Assembly (NCBI RefSeq): GCF_902686445.1
Contig: NC_062213.1
Location: 2,167,241-2,231,240 of the forward strand
Origin: Sciurus carolinensis
Lineage: Eukaryota; Chordata; Mammalia; Rodentia; Sciuridae
Length of the DNA: 64,000 bases
Direction of reading: 5' to 3'
Positions 22,641 to 33,700 of the stretch are shown here, piece after piece. A model generated the notes under the pieces. The model had not been told where the DNA came from, searched no databases, and saw only the letters and a program-made list of their open reading frames with translations. How positions within the stretch are numbered: the stretch's first letter is position 1; the number at the start of each line of letters is the position of its first letter. A program made the position numbers and the translations under genes.

Positions 22641-23208
22641 AGAGAGTGGCCCTCTCAGCCCAGGTCACCCCAGTCGGGGAGTTCTTCCTCCTGTCTTGCC
22701 GAGTGCCCTCTCCAGGCCTCTGAAGCGCATTTCCCCACGATCTGGACAGAGCTCATCACGACCGGGAGCTTCTGCAGTGCCGAGGACTCAGATCTGAGAG
22801 TCCAAACGGGGCTCTGGAGGCCTTCCTGCGAGCAGTCCGGAACACAGGGACAACCGAGGGGCAAAGGGGAGGGAGAACAGTGAGAAGAGACCCTCTCCTG
22901 GGGCTCGCCCTGCCCCTCACCATCCAGGCTGTGCCCCAGTCTTGGGCTTGGTCAAGCACTGATCTCTGGCTGGAATGCACTGGCCCTGCTCCCTCCAATC
23001 TCAAGTGTCCAGGAACCCGGTCCTGATACCCACTGAGTTGGGTGGCTCCTTTACCCACCACATGCCTGCCTAGGGCCAGGGCCAGCACTGACCCATTATG
23101 CAGCCTGCCTTACTCCACTAGGCCTGGAGCTCTGGGAGGGCAGGAGCCTGTCCACCTGCCTGCGCTGGATCTGCCGCTCACCTCCCCGCTGCTGGCTTGC
23201 CTCCAGTC

Positions 23209-23915
23209 ATGGCGCCCCTGCTGGCTCTGTTCCTGGCAGCCCTGGTGGGCCTGCCTCTAGGTAAGGCAGCTGAGGCCAGAGGGAGGCACAGACCATATTT
23301 GAGGGTGGAAGACCCGTACTGGCAGACTGGAAGTGGAGAGTCCAGCTGCAATTCCCAGTGACCACCTTTCCTTTCCCTCTACTTGTCCTGCCTTGGGGAG
23401 GGTAAGGGGCAGGGTAAGGGTCTTCTCTCATTTTTGTGACCTCCCATCCTGGCCCCCAGCCCAGGCTCTGGACTGCCATGTGTGTGCCTACAATGGAGAC
23501 AATTGCTTCAACCCCATGCGCTGCCCGGCCATGGTCACCTACTGCATGACCACACGTACTTGTGAGTCTGGTGGATCCTGTCCCTGCTCCAGAGCACTGG
23601 AGTACAGGAGGGAGGGTCCTTTCTGGGAGTTCCTGCTGAGGGTCTTGCTTAATGGCCCTGCATGCTGGGATTGGGCTAGCCAGGGTCCTGTCTCAGGAAG
23701 GCCTTCTTGCCTCTTCAGACTACACCCCATACAAGATGAAGGTCAGCAAGTCCTGCGTGCCCAGCTGCTTCGAGACTGTGTATGACGGCTACTCCAAGCA
23801 TGCGTCCACCACCTCCTGCTGCCAGTATGACCTCTGTAATGGTGCTGGCTTGGCTGCCCCAGGGACCCTGGCCCTGGCTCCCATTCTCCTGGCCACTCTC
23901 TGGGGCCTACTCTAA
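23209..23915 (+). CDS. LYNX1: LYNX1, GPI-anchored prototoxin of nicotinic receptors
   Basis: Coding exons 23209-23260, 23460-23561 and 23719-23915 (TAA), all phase 1, total 116 aa, the same length as human. The start is the ATG two bases after an acceptor (ctccag|tcATGG). Signal peptide [20 protein letters not shown], then a mature domain starting [19 protein letters not shown] with all ten cysteines, a loop [20 protein letters not shown], and a C-terminal GPI tail of about 20 hydrophobic residues. The mature part is nearly identical to human LYNX1, as expected for a strongly constrained neuronal protein. LYNX1 binds nicotinic acetylcholine receptors at the cell surface, lowers their sensitivity and speeds desensitisation, acting as a brake on plasticity (family knowledge). 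Confidence 0.97.
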
Positions 23916-26900
23916 AGCCCTAGTCCCCCAGGCAGACCCACTCCAGGACAGAGCTCTCAAGAGAGAGCTGCACACTCTCACGGCACCCCCACCTGACATT
24001 CTGCCACTCAAGACCCCCTCAGGTACACCTGGATGCAAAGCTGTCTGCAGAAGGACTCCTGGCCTCCCGCTGCCCACAAGGCCTCACACTGAGGCCATGG
24101 ACTTTCATTTTTAAACAGCTGCTGTGTGGGACTGGACCTCCCAGGGATGCCTGGCCTTGATGGACAGGCCTGGCCCTGCTTCTGTTCAGGGTCATGGGTC
24201 TGGGAAAGGGCTATTTAAGGGGAGGTCAGTCAACTGAGTAGTGCTGATCTGATGGCAGTGGGGACAGACCCCACCCTGTGTGCAGCAGGTGGTTGGTATG
24301 CTGGAGTGGAAGGGGAGACAGGAACCCAGGGAGGGCTGTGCAGGTCCTCTTCATCCTCCTGAGGCCAGCAGCTGCCCAGGGCATGTGAGGGAGGCCTTTC
24401 ACTGCCAGCTGTTGCAGGAACCATGACAGGCCTGGTGTCTCCGTGACCCCCAGCACAGGAGGGGCTGCTCTGCCTGGACAGGCCAAGCAGAGATCTGTGC
24501 CTCCTGCTCAGTCAGACCTCTTGCCCTTCCATCCCCACCCCCACCTGGGGCTGGACAAGCTTCATCCCTGAGGCTGGCAGGACGTGGGGGGGACGTGCTA
24601 TATTTGGTCTAGCCTGCACTGACCAGGGCCAGGGCTATTCTGGGCAGGGCAGGGCAGATGGGCCCCCCAGGCCTGGGCCTCAGCCCAGTGGCCCTGGCAG
24701 GGAAAGGAATGTGTAGCCTGGGGGAACTGGAGGACCCAAGGGGCAGTGGAGGAGGGGCAGGAATGGGGTCTGAAGCCGTCTCCCAGGACCTGTAGCCCCT
24801 CTGCCTGCTGACTGCTCATAGATCTTGAGGAAAGGAAGGAGTGCCCAGGGATTCCCCTGGGGCTGCACCTCAGCCTGAGGGTCCCTTCAACCCCAAGAGT
24901 TCTGCAAAGTCCAGATCTGGGAGGCTGGGTTTGCCCACCATCTGCCATTCAAATGTAGGGGACTGGGGAGCATCTGTCCCTTCCAGTGAGGCCAGATGGG
25001 GCTGGGTCTCCTTCGCTGACCAGTGCCAGATGATGAGACCCCTCAAGCTGGTTCAGCCCAGGGGGGAAGGTGGTGGCCAAAGTCCATGTGCAGCATTGCC
25101 CCAGCTCCAAGCATGGCCCTCATGGGGGTGCCCTGCTGGACACTGCCCCCTGAGATCTTTGCCTGTGACTGCCCCTCCAGGGGTGTCAGGAGATGAGGTT
25201 TCCATCCTGGGGTCTCCTCCCCGAGCTTTATGCGGGCCGGGCTCTACTCCTGTGGCTGTGGTGGATTTCCTGCCTTTCTTAGCTTCTCTGGAGGCAGATA
25301 GCTGGGGTGGGGAAGTGGAGTCCCACTGAGGCTTGCCCAGTTCCTCAGGGAGGACAGCGGTAACTGGCGGGAAGGGGCCCGGGGGTAAGAGCACACTGAA
25401 AGGTTACCCCACACATTGTGGGGCTGGTGCCCAGCCCAGAAACCACCTGACCCCAGCTGGCATCTCCTTCCCCCAAGGCCCAGTCAGGTCTGAGCCCCTC
25501 CCTGGAGGCTGGCAGAAAGCCAGGTGCTGCCCTGAGCTCCCACTGGACCCCCACCAGCAAGCAGCCGGCCTCAAGGCCATAGTGACCAGTGCAGGCCTCA
25601 AAGTACTGGCTGGGTGCAAGGGGCAGATGCGGGCCCCTGGCCTGTAGAGTGGCCTGGGAAGCCGCCACTAACCCACTTGTGCAAGTGCACTGTCCCCCCT
25701 CAGGTGGCATCCAGAGCCAGAGCTGGCGGGGCCCAAGGCTGGCTCCTCTGCTCTCACCTGTGGCTCCCTGAGGCTGACTGGAGGGCCACAGGTCAGCTTC
25801 GCACACCTGCCTCCTGCATCCATCGGTCCATGTCTTCCCACCCTGACCTGCCCCAGCCCAGTGGCCACTGCCCCTGCCCCCACAGCCAGGGATCCTGCCT
25901 GACCGGCCCGACCCTGGTCCTAGTACAGAGCGTGCAGAAGGTGCTCAGCTAATGCTGGCCCGGCCTGGCAGAGGGCAGTGATGGCTTGCACACCGGAGAG
26001 CCAGGACGCAGTGCTGGTTGCTTGGCCTGTCCTGAGCCTGTCCGTGGTGAGTACCAGCTCCCCTCCTGCTGCAGGTGGCTCTGGGCACTCCATGGCAGCA
26101 TGCAGGGCGGGAGCTGCAGTCATGCCCTGGCAGGTGAGGAGGCTGAGGCCCAGAGAGGCGAAGCCAGCCTCCCACAGGCCCTCCACCAGCCCCGCCCTCC
26201 TCGCAGGCTCTTCCCCCACAGGCTGGGGTTCCTCCAGGCCTGGGAGTGGAGTGGGGGTCTAGAATTTTCAGACTCCCACCATGTTACATAGGAACTAAGG
26301 AGCAGGAAGCTTGGAAGGGAAAATCGGAACCATAGGTCTGAGAAGCCATAGGTCAGAGTCAGGATCCAGCCCTGCGACTGGAAGCGAGGGTGGGGTCAGG
26401 TGAGAAGGCAGAGAAGGTCAGGGGCGCTGGTGGCTGACCCCTCCCCTGCCTGCGTCTGGGCTCAGGGTGGCAGGCAGGGCAGTGGATGTCCCCGCTCAGG
26501 AGAAATAGGCGCCCTGGTGGGTGGATGCTCAGGGCTGCTCGCTGCTGCTCTCTGGACGAGCCTGGGGTCTCGAGGCAGGCTGCGTGGTGACACTGTGGTG
26601 CCAGGAGCGCGGTGTGTTCTCAGCGGCATGTGACGATCCCGTGTAGCTGCAGCTCTGGCCACCACCTGCAGGCCAGGTCTGCACCAGCATGCTTGGCAAC
26701 TGTGGGTTGGTCCTGTCCTGGAGAGGAGTTGGGAGGTGGTGCCGTGGCAGCCCAGGTGACAACTGGAGGTGGGGAGGGGGGCGGCTGGCAGTGCACTTCC
26801 TTCTGCAGCGCACGCCCGTCACAGTGCGTGTGTGTGGTCTTCTCAACCGCACACTCTAGAGACCCACGAAGTGGAGTGTCCCCACTCCATCCCTTCCCTA

Positions 26901-27265
26901 GCACACTCTGTGGTCCCAGAACTCTGGGCACCTCGGGCTCTTCAGCATAGCTCCAGGCCTGAGCCATCTCATTGACCAGACGATCGTGGGCATCGTGTGC
27001 TCCTGGGGCCTGGACACAGGGGCCCCGGATGGACAGTGCCCTTCCATCCTAACTTCCTGGGGTCCACAAGCTGCCCTGGGCCATGTGCCTGCCAGCTGCT
27101 AATGTTAACCCTAACTCCCAACCCTCACCTGGCCAGGTCATGGAATGCCACCTCTAGGCCACAGGTCCCCACTCCTTGCTTAGCATGCTTACCCAGCCCT
27201 CAGGAGAGGTCCTGTCAGTGTCCCCCATGGAATGCACAAATAAATGGTCAGATGCCTTTGTCTGC
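23916..27265 (+). other. LYNX1: Possible long 3' UTR of LYNX1
   Basis: No canonical AATAAA is evident close to the stop. The first clear one on this strand that I noticed is at 27239-27244, and human LYNX1 transcripts carry a 3' UTR of several kilobases. No gene or young repeat is recognisable inside. The extent is inferred, not seen. Confidence 0.4.
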
Positions 27266-28430
27266 CCCTCTCTCCACCCGGCCAGCTGGCCTGAGTCCAG
27301 TTTCGCCTCTCCAGTCTGATTTGGTGGGGTCTCCTGGCCTGCGGGGGTCCTGCCTCTTCCACCCCAACCCTTCCATCTCCAGTTCTTCATCTCCTCCAGG
27401 CGTGACCTGACCTTGGAGTCAACCCAGGTACAGGGTTGGGGTCAAGAAGGTTCCTGGGGCTCCCCTGGGAAATCACCCCCAGTTCCTTGAAAAATAGGCA
27501 GACCCACCAACTCTGAGAGGAAACGAGCCCTGGGCAAGACCAGCAGGTGCAGGACCTCTGGACCCTGCCTGTACTTCCAGCCCTTCCTCTGGCTTTCTGT
27601 TCCTGACCCTGTTTCCCACCCCCTCAGGAAGAGGGACTGGCTCTCAGCATCTCCCTCCTTTGGCCCCACCTCCCAGCCTAGGAAACCCACCAGACAGAGG
27701 GGTGGACCAAAGCCACTGGTCAGTCAAAGCAGGCAGCAGGATCTCGGTCGGCAGGGTCAACTCCCTGTGACAGCCCCCGGCATGCCCCTGTCCCCATGGG
27801 CTTTGGTAGATCGGCCCCTCCTTGCACTGTGACCCTTCTGGCTCCTACCCATCGTGGCCCCTCTGAACACCAAGGGCCTTCTGTCCCACCACCGGGCACT
27901 CCCAGGTCCTGGCCCTCGGACCACACTGCACCATCCCCGGTGGGATGTGCTCGCCGCTCCCCGACAGACCACAGGACCAACTTCCTTGGCTTCCCTCAGT
28001 GTCTGGGAGGGTCAGGACTGGTCTGGACCCATCTGGCACCTACCTCCCTCTAGGGTGGGGTGCTGAAGAAGGCTCCCAGTTTCCACCCAGCCCTAAGCTC
28101 CATCTGTGTTTTATGGCGCAAGGGGTGGGCTGGCTGCCCGTGCCAGTCCCTGATCCCAGCCACCGGGGAGAGCCTTCTGGTGCAGAGCGTCCACCCGATG
28201 CCAGACCTCTGCAACAGCCTCAGTCCTGACGGCTGTGGCGACTGTTCCCGGAGGACAAGGGAAGAGGGCTCACGGGCTCTGACCAGGGTTGCCAGAGGAC
28301 GTTCAGCAGCGCCCTCTGGGGCAGGCTGGTTCCACCACTGCCTGGGACCAGCCCAGCTCCTGGCTGAGCCGGTTGCCCAGTGACTCAGAGTTGGGAGCCA
28401 GTGGCCAGGAGGCAAGGGCGGGTGGGAGTA
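27266..28430. other. Intergenic DNA between LYNX1 and SLURP2
   Basis: GC-rich sequence with no recognised exon or repeat. A chance DLCNS-like translation occurs near 28200 but lacks the rest of a LY6 domain. Confidence 0.5.
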
Positions 28431-28438
28431 GTCGCAGG

Positions 28439-28444
28439 TATAAG
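28439..28444 (+). promoter_or_regulatory. SLURP2: TATA-like box of SLURP2
   Basis: TATAAG lies 39 bp before the SLURP2 ATG, so SLURP2 has its own promoter here. Spacing and sequence match the LY6D box. Confidence 0.6.
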
Positions 28445-28482
28445 GGCAGGCCAGGGTGCCAGCTGCTCTTTACCAGGAGAAC

Positions 28483-31400
28483 ATGCGGCTTCTCTTCGGG
28501 CTTCTGCTGGCTGTGGCCTTGAACCTGGAGCTGGGTGAGTCTGGGGGTCAGGCCAGCCCCAGGCCTCCCTCCTATGGGGCCCACCACGGCCCAGGCTGAG
28601 TGCCACTGGGAATCCTTTTCCTAGCCCCTCCCACCCAACAGGTTCTCGCAGCCTTCCTCCTAAAGCCCACTCTTGGGACCCCACAGCTCCTCCATGCCCA
28701 GCCCTCAAAGTGGCCCTTCACTCCTTGGGGCACTGCCTCTGCCCAAAGACCCCCAGGCCTCTCCAGTCCCACGGTGGCCCTCACACACACAGGCGCTCAG
28801 CACAGGGCCGCTCCAGCCCTCTGGCCTCAGCCCCAGCTGGCCTGTCTCCTGAGGCCACCCTATCCCGATGCCCCCTGACCTCCCTGCTTGGGTCGCCTTC
28901 TGGCTCTGCCTTCCTCGGGTGATTTCACCAGCTGTCCCCAATGCTCTCTGACTACGCCCACATCGCCTACACTGGCCTGCCCTCCCCAGCCTCGGGCACT
29001 TTGGCCAGTGCCTGTCTGAGGGTTCCCCTGCCTGAGGGACACCACTCAAACACCCCAGCCCATGCCTGGCCCCACCACCTAGCAGCAGGACCCAAGTTCA
29101 TGCCCACCCCAAAGCCCAGTGCTGAGCAAAACCAGCTGACCCTGAGATCTACCAGCTCCTTTGCCTACAAACTGCACTGACCCCAGCTCCCTGCGGCCCC
29201 AGCTGGCAAAGCCTCAGTTTCCCCCTCAGTGGGTGGGGATGCCCAAGTCACAGAGCCCCGCGAGATGGGATGGAAGACACCCCGGCACTCATTCAGATGG
29301 CTCCACCCCCAGGGACACCCTTCTTGGCCTAGGCCCCGCAGGGACCCTCTGTCCTGTGAGAGGCCACACACTGATCCCGAGGGTTGCCCCAGGGTCATCA
29401 GGGCAGACCACAAGGCTCCTGGGACCCTGAGTTATCATTGTCAGACTGGGAGTCCCAAGGGAGTTGCTGCCATCGGCCAGGGATTGCATATCCCAGAAGA
29501 GTCCCAGCCTGAGAGGACTCTGCAGCCCTCCCTGCCCACTGCCCCAGAGGGACAAGCCGCAAGCCTGGTCTGGGCTCCTCCAGATGGAAGATGGAGAGTT
29601 GATGCCTCCTGCCCCATGTTGTGGTTGGGTGCCTGCTCTGTCACACGGGGCCAGGGCCATCTCCCCAGAGCTCAGTGCCCCAGTGGCTGGCTGCCCCACG
29701 CCTGCTTCAGATGAGCAGAGGAGACCAGGGGAGGCGACCAGCCTGCCGCGTGGGCAGTAGCACTGCACGACCATGGTCGGCTGCCCAGAGCCCATCCCGT
29801 CCCTCCTCCCTCCTCTCCAGAGCCCCTTCTTAGGTGCCAGCGCTGCTCTGGGCCCTGTCCCCGTGGCCCCACACTCCATCCAGCAGCTGGGGTCCTGCCG
29901 AGGTGTTGCTGAAAACAAGAGCCCGAAGGGACAGAACTATTCTTTTCTTGACGACCCAGCCCCCACCCCTGGAGTCATGCTACAAACTCTCCTGGCCTCA
30001 CTGGGTGCAGGGGAAAGTTGCTGTGCGGTGGATGCTTTGGGGGGACACCGAGGAGCAGGAAGAGCCCCACCCCAGGGGCCTTGTGTCTGGCGGGGGTGGG
30101 GAGGGCCCGAGTTGGATGGCATGGCCACGTGGAGTAGTCCCTCAGCTGGGGGCTGGTGTGCCAAAAGAGGCACCAACACCCCTGCCCGGAAATCCAGGCG
30201 GCCCTCCTGGAGGTGATGGGCTTGCATTGCCTGGAGGTGGGGGAACAGCGTCTGCAAAGCTGGCAGCACCAGGAGGGTGCCCAGGCCAAGGGAGTGGGAG
30301 GCAGGAGCTGCCGTACACACTGTGGCTCCCCATCCCTCAGAGTGTCCCAGCCCCCGCCCTCTGACCTGCCACTGCAGCATGTGCCTTGTCAGGTCCAGCC
30401 TGCTAAGCCACCATCAGTCTCAATGTGGCAGCCCCGCGTAGCTTGGCAGCCTTGGCAGGTGAGGTGTTGGGTGTTCTTGGTCTTGGATGGGGTCTCAGCT
30501 TGCTCTGCAGCACTGGTAGGCCACGGAGGCTGCCGATGGGGCCCTCTCACTGCTGGGACTTCCCATCTGCCACCTGCTCCAGTGAGCATAGGCTGAGGGC
30601 TCCACCCACAGGCCCCAGGACTGACCAGAGACCTCTGCACACCGAGGCCTGGCAGAAGCTGGGCTGCTGCCGCCCTCCCGCCCCAGAGGCCACGGCGAGG
30701 CTAGGGCAGCCTGGCCAGGTGGGGCAGGACAGTCCAGGGCATGAGGAGGGCTGTGTGAGGACCAGCCATTGTCAAGCTCCCAAGCTTGGCTTCCTGGAGT
30801 ACAGCCTGAGAAGCCAGCTCAGGACCAGTAGGTGGCCCTGTACGCCAGCATGGGGGTGGTGGCCTGGTCATCTGTAGGTGCCTGAGCACCCAGGGTAACT
30901 CTCCTTTCCTTGGGAGGAGGGAAAAGGAGGTGGGATTGGGAACAGATGGAGGGAAGAGGGGAAGGGGCAGGGGGAGGCGGAGAGCAGGGGCACAGGGGGC
31001 ACCTGCAGCAGAGGGCAGGGCAGGGGCAGACCAGCAGGGACTCTTATTTGCCCGGAAGAAGGTGAACAGAGCTTCGACCGTTCCCGTTGGTCAACCTGGC
31101 CGAGGGTCCCTCCTAGGCGGGACAAGGCCCGTCATCTCAGTCACTGAGTGGAGCCCTCCCAGCTCCAAAGGGTCTGCGAGGTCTCCAGAGCACAGGTGGC
31201 AAGGCCAGAGAGCGCGGCAGACTCTCACCACCCGCCCTGCCACTCAAGCGGCCCCCAAAGCCCAGCCCCCACCCCACAGCTCTCACTCCTGCTCTTCCCG
31301 CTGGGGTCCGGGCAGCGGTCACCCGTCCTCAGCTGAGGCTTGGCGCAGGCTTACCAAGGCCGTGGGGACTGGCACCCCGAGACGGACTGGGGCGCTGGGC

Positions 31401-32021
31401 CACCAAGCTGAGGGACCGGCCTGAGGGGGGGTGTGTGTGGAAGAGCGGTGCAGCCTGCAGGAGGTGCCACCTGTGCCCCGCCTGTTCCTCTGTCTGCATC
31501 TGCAGCCCAGGGCCTGCAGTGCCACCTGTGCAAGGGCTTTGGAGGCTGCTCCCACGCGTCCAGCTGCCCGCGAGGCTCCACCCACTGTGTCATCATCGCT
31601 ACCCGTGAGTGTGGGGGGGCAGGCTACAGCTTTCTTGCCCAGGTTTGGCCATCCAGGCTCAGAGGGGGCAGAGCCAGACCCAGGTGCCCAGCAGGCCAAG
31701 TGCAGAGGGGGGGACACTGTCAGACTCTACCCTGGACAGGGTCCAGAAGGAAGCCTGAACATGCCCCTGTGGTCCACATACCTGATGAATCTGGGGGTGA
31801 CCCTCAGCTCGGGCAGGTGGGACGAGGGGATTTGGGCTGCTCAGAGCCTCAGGGAGCAACGAGGTCCTTCTCCTGCCTCCCCAGGGTCCCCCATCAGCTT
31901 CCAGGACCTGCCTCTGGTCACCAAGATGTGCTACAATGGCTGCCCTGATGTCCCCAGTCTGGGCCTGGGACCCCATGTATCCATTGCCTGCTGCCAGTCC
32001 AACCTCTGTAACCATGACTGA
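28483..32021 (+). CDS. SLURP2: SLURP2, secreted LY6/uPAR-related protein 2
   Basis: Coding exons 28483-28534, 31506-31604 and 31885-32021 (TGA), phase-1 junctions, total 95 aa (human 97). Signal peptide [20 protein letters not shown], then a ten-cysteine domain starting [19 protein letters not shown] and ending [12 protein letters not shown]. The stop comes three codons after the last cysteine, so there is no GPI tail and the protein should be secreted. The second half ([19 protein letters not shown]) is close to human SLURP2. It is a keratinocyte and immune-cell autocrine ligand of nicotinic receptors (family knowledge). The first intron is almost 3 kb, far longer than in its neighbours, which fits its history as an alternative product of the LYNX1 locus. 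Confidence 0.95.
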
Positions 32022-32233
32022 TCACTGTCCTCCATCATGTCTGGCCTGACAGACCACGTCCCCTACCCTTGCCTAGCCCCTGAAGACCCTCCCAACCTGG
32101 CCAGCCCACACCTCCCTCAACTCACTCTTCCTGGGGAAGTCCTGCATGAAGTCTTGCCTCAGTCTGCTGCCGTGCACACCTAAGCACACCTCCTGGGTGT
32201 CCCCTCCCCCCACCACAGTCCCCACAAACCCCC

Positions 32234-32239
32234 AATAAA
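32234..32239 (+). terminator. SLURP2: SLURP2 poly(A) signal
   Basis: AATAAA 213 bp after the stop codon. Confidence 0.8.
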
Positions 32240-32967
32240 CTGTGGCCATCACACAGCATGAGTCATCCAGTGAGCAGCGCCGCACCCGGGCTTGGGATTG
32301 GAGGGTCCCGCAGAGTCTTGCCCCACCACCTCCTCCTGTTGGAGGCCTCTCCGCCCCAGGCCAGCCCTGCAGCACCCACTCCAGCGCCCTCCTCTACCCC
32401 AAGCTCTCCCTGTGGCTCAGGAGCAGCAGGGCCTGCAGTCCAGAGATGGGGCCCAGTGACCTCCCTCCGTGTCCACACTGCTCCTGAGCCGGCTGTGGGG
32501 GGAGCTGGGCTGGGGCACCCCCGCCCCAGAATGGGAGTCCCGAAGTCTCAGAGGAAGAGACCCGGAGGCTGTGGGGCCCCAGGGACAGGGGAGGGCCCTC
32601 CTGGGAGGAGGCGGCGCTGCAGTGGCAGGACTGGCAGGAACCTGGAGGGGAGGCTGGAGGCGCCCCGTCCCACCCGTGCCTCCTCAGCCGCTCCTGGGAA
32701 AGCCTGCACCCTCTTCCCCGGGGTTTCTGATGCCTGCAGCCGCACTAGCCTGCCTTCCCTGGGCGTCCCCGGCTCCCCTTGCCTCTCTCCCAGGGGTCCT
32801 GCGTGCCCCTCTCTGGGCAGACTCTGCCTCCAGCTCCTGAGGGCCACTGGCCTGCTCAGGGGCACAGTGCTGGACAGAGCAGTGCCCAGGAGGTGCAGGA
32901 ATGGGCTTGACAGTCACTCATCTCAGGTGGACACGGAGTTAAGGGAGAGGATGTTTGTGGAAGCTGC

Positions 32968-33060
32968 ACACTCGCTCACTCGGCAAATATTTAATCACCA
33001 GCGCCCAACCAGGCCCTGGGCTAAGTTTCAGGCTCCTGGTTTCGGAGTTGTTGAGGGAAG
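32968..33060. repeat. L2/MIR-like remnant
   Basis: The sequence 'ctcactcggcaaatatttaa' followed by 'ccaggccctgggctaag' resembles the common mammalian L2/MIR tail motif. Confidence 0.45.
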
Positions 33061-33489
33061 CCAGCAACTGCGGGCCCTCCCCAGGTAAGTGCTGCCAGGA
33101 AACCCACGGCTGGCCCTCCCCTCAGCCTCTCAAGTCTCCCTTGGCCGACGTCTCATGAAAATAGACACAAGAAGAAGCATATGCCCACGAGGAGAGCGTC
33201 CGGCCCGGGATGGCAACCCAACACACGGCACCCCAGCATCCTCCCACGCCAGAAAGCAGATGGCCCACCTGCCCGCACAGGAGCCGAGAGCATGCAGGGC
33301 GGCCAGCGAGCGTGCTGTGGAGGTGGGCAGAGAAGGACGGCCACCACACTGGTGGGCAGCTGGCAACCCCTGTGGGAAAAACAAGTCAAATGCCACTTCA
33401 AGGGAAACGAAGGCTTCAGTGCAAAAAGAAAGGGTTTTAAAAGTGCTAGACAATTCAGAAGTCAGCGCCGTCCCTCTGACCCGCTTTTC

Positions 33490-33700
33490 TAGTTTTGCAA
33501 ACAATTAACCAAAGGAAGAAGCCCAGAGTTACCGTATGACCCAGCGATGGCACCCCTAGGCGTATACACCCAAGGGATGTGGGACACACAAACAGGTCAC
33601 AGATGCTCACAGCAGCACTGTTCGTAGGAGCCAAAAGGTGGAAACCACCCAAATGTCCATCGACTGGGCGGGAAAAGGGCCATGTGCCCAGAGCGGACAT
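33490..33700 (+). mobile_element. Old L1 3'-end fragment
   Basis: Blocks such as 'gccaaaaggtggaaaccacc' followed by 'caaatgtccatcgactgg' are typical of the 3' end of L1 ORF2 in old mammalian L1s. It is diverged, with no usable frame. Confidence 0.7.

Noticed and set aside
28190..28240. A translated 'PDLCNS' looking like the end of a LY6 domain
   Set aside because: It lacks the preceding CC pair, no matching CxxC exon is upstream in phase, and no hydrophobic tail follows. It is taken as chance.
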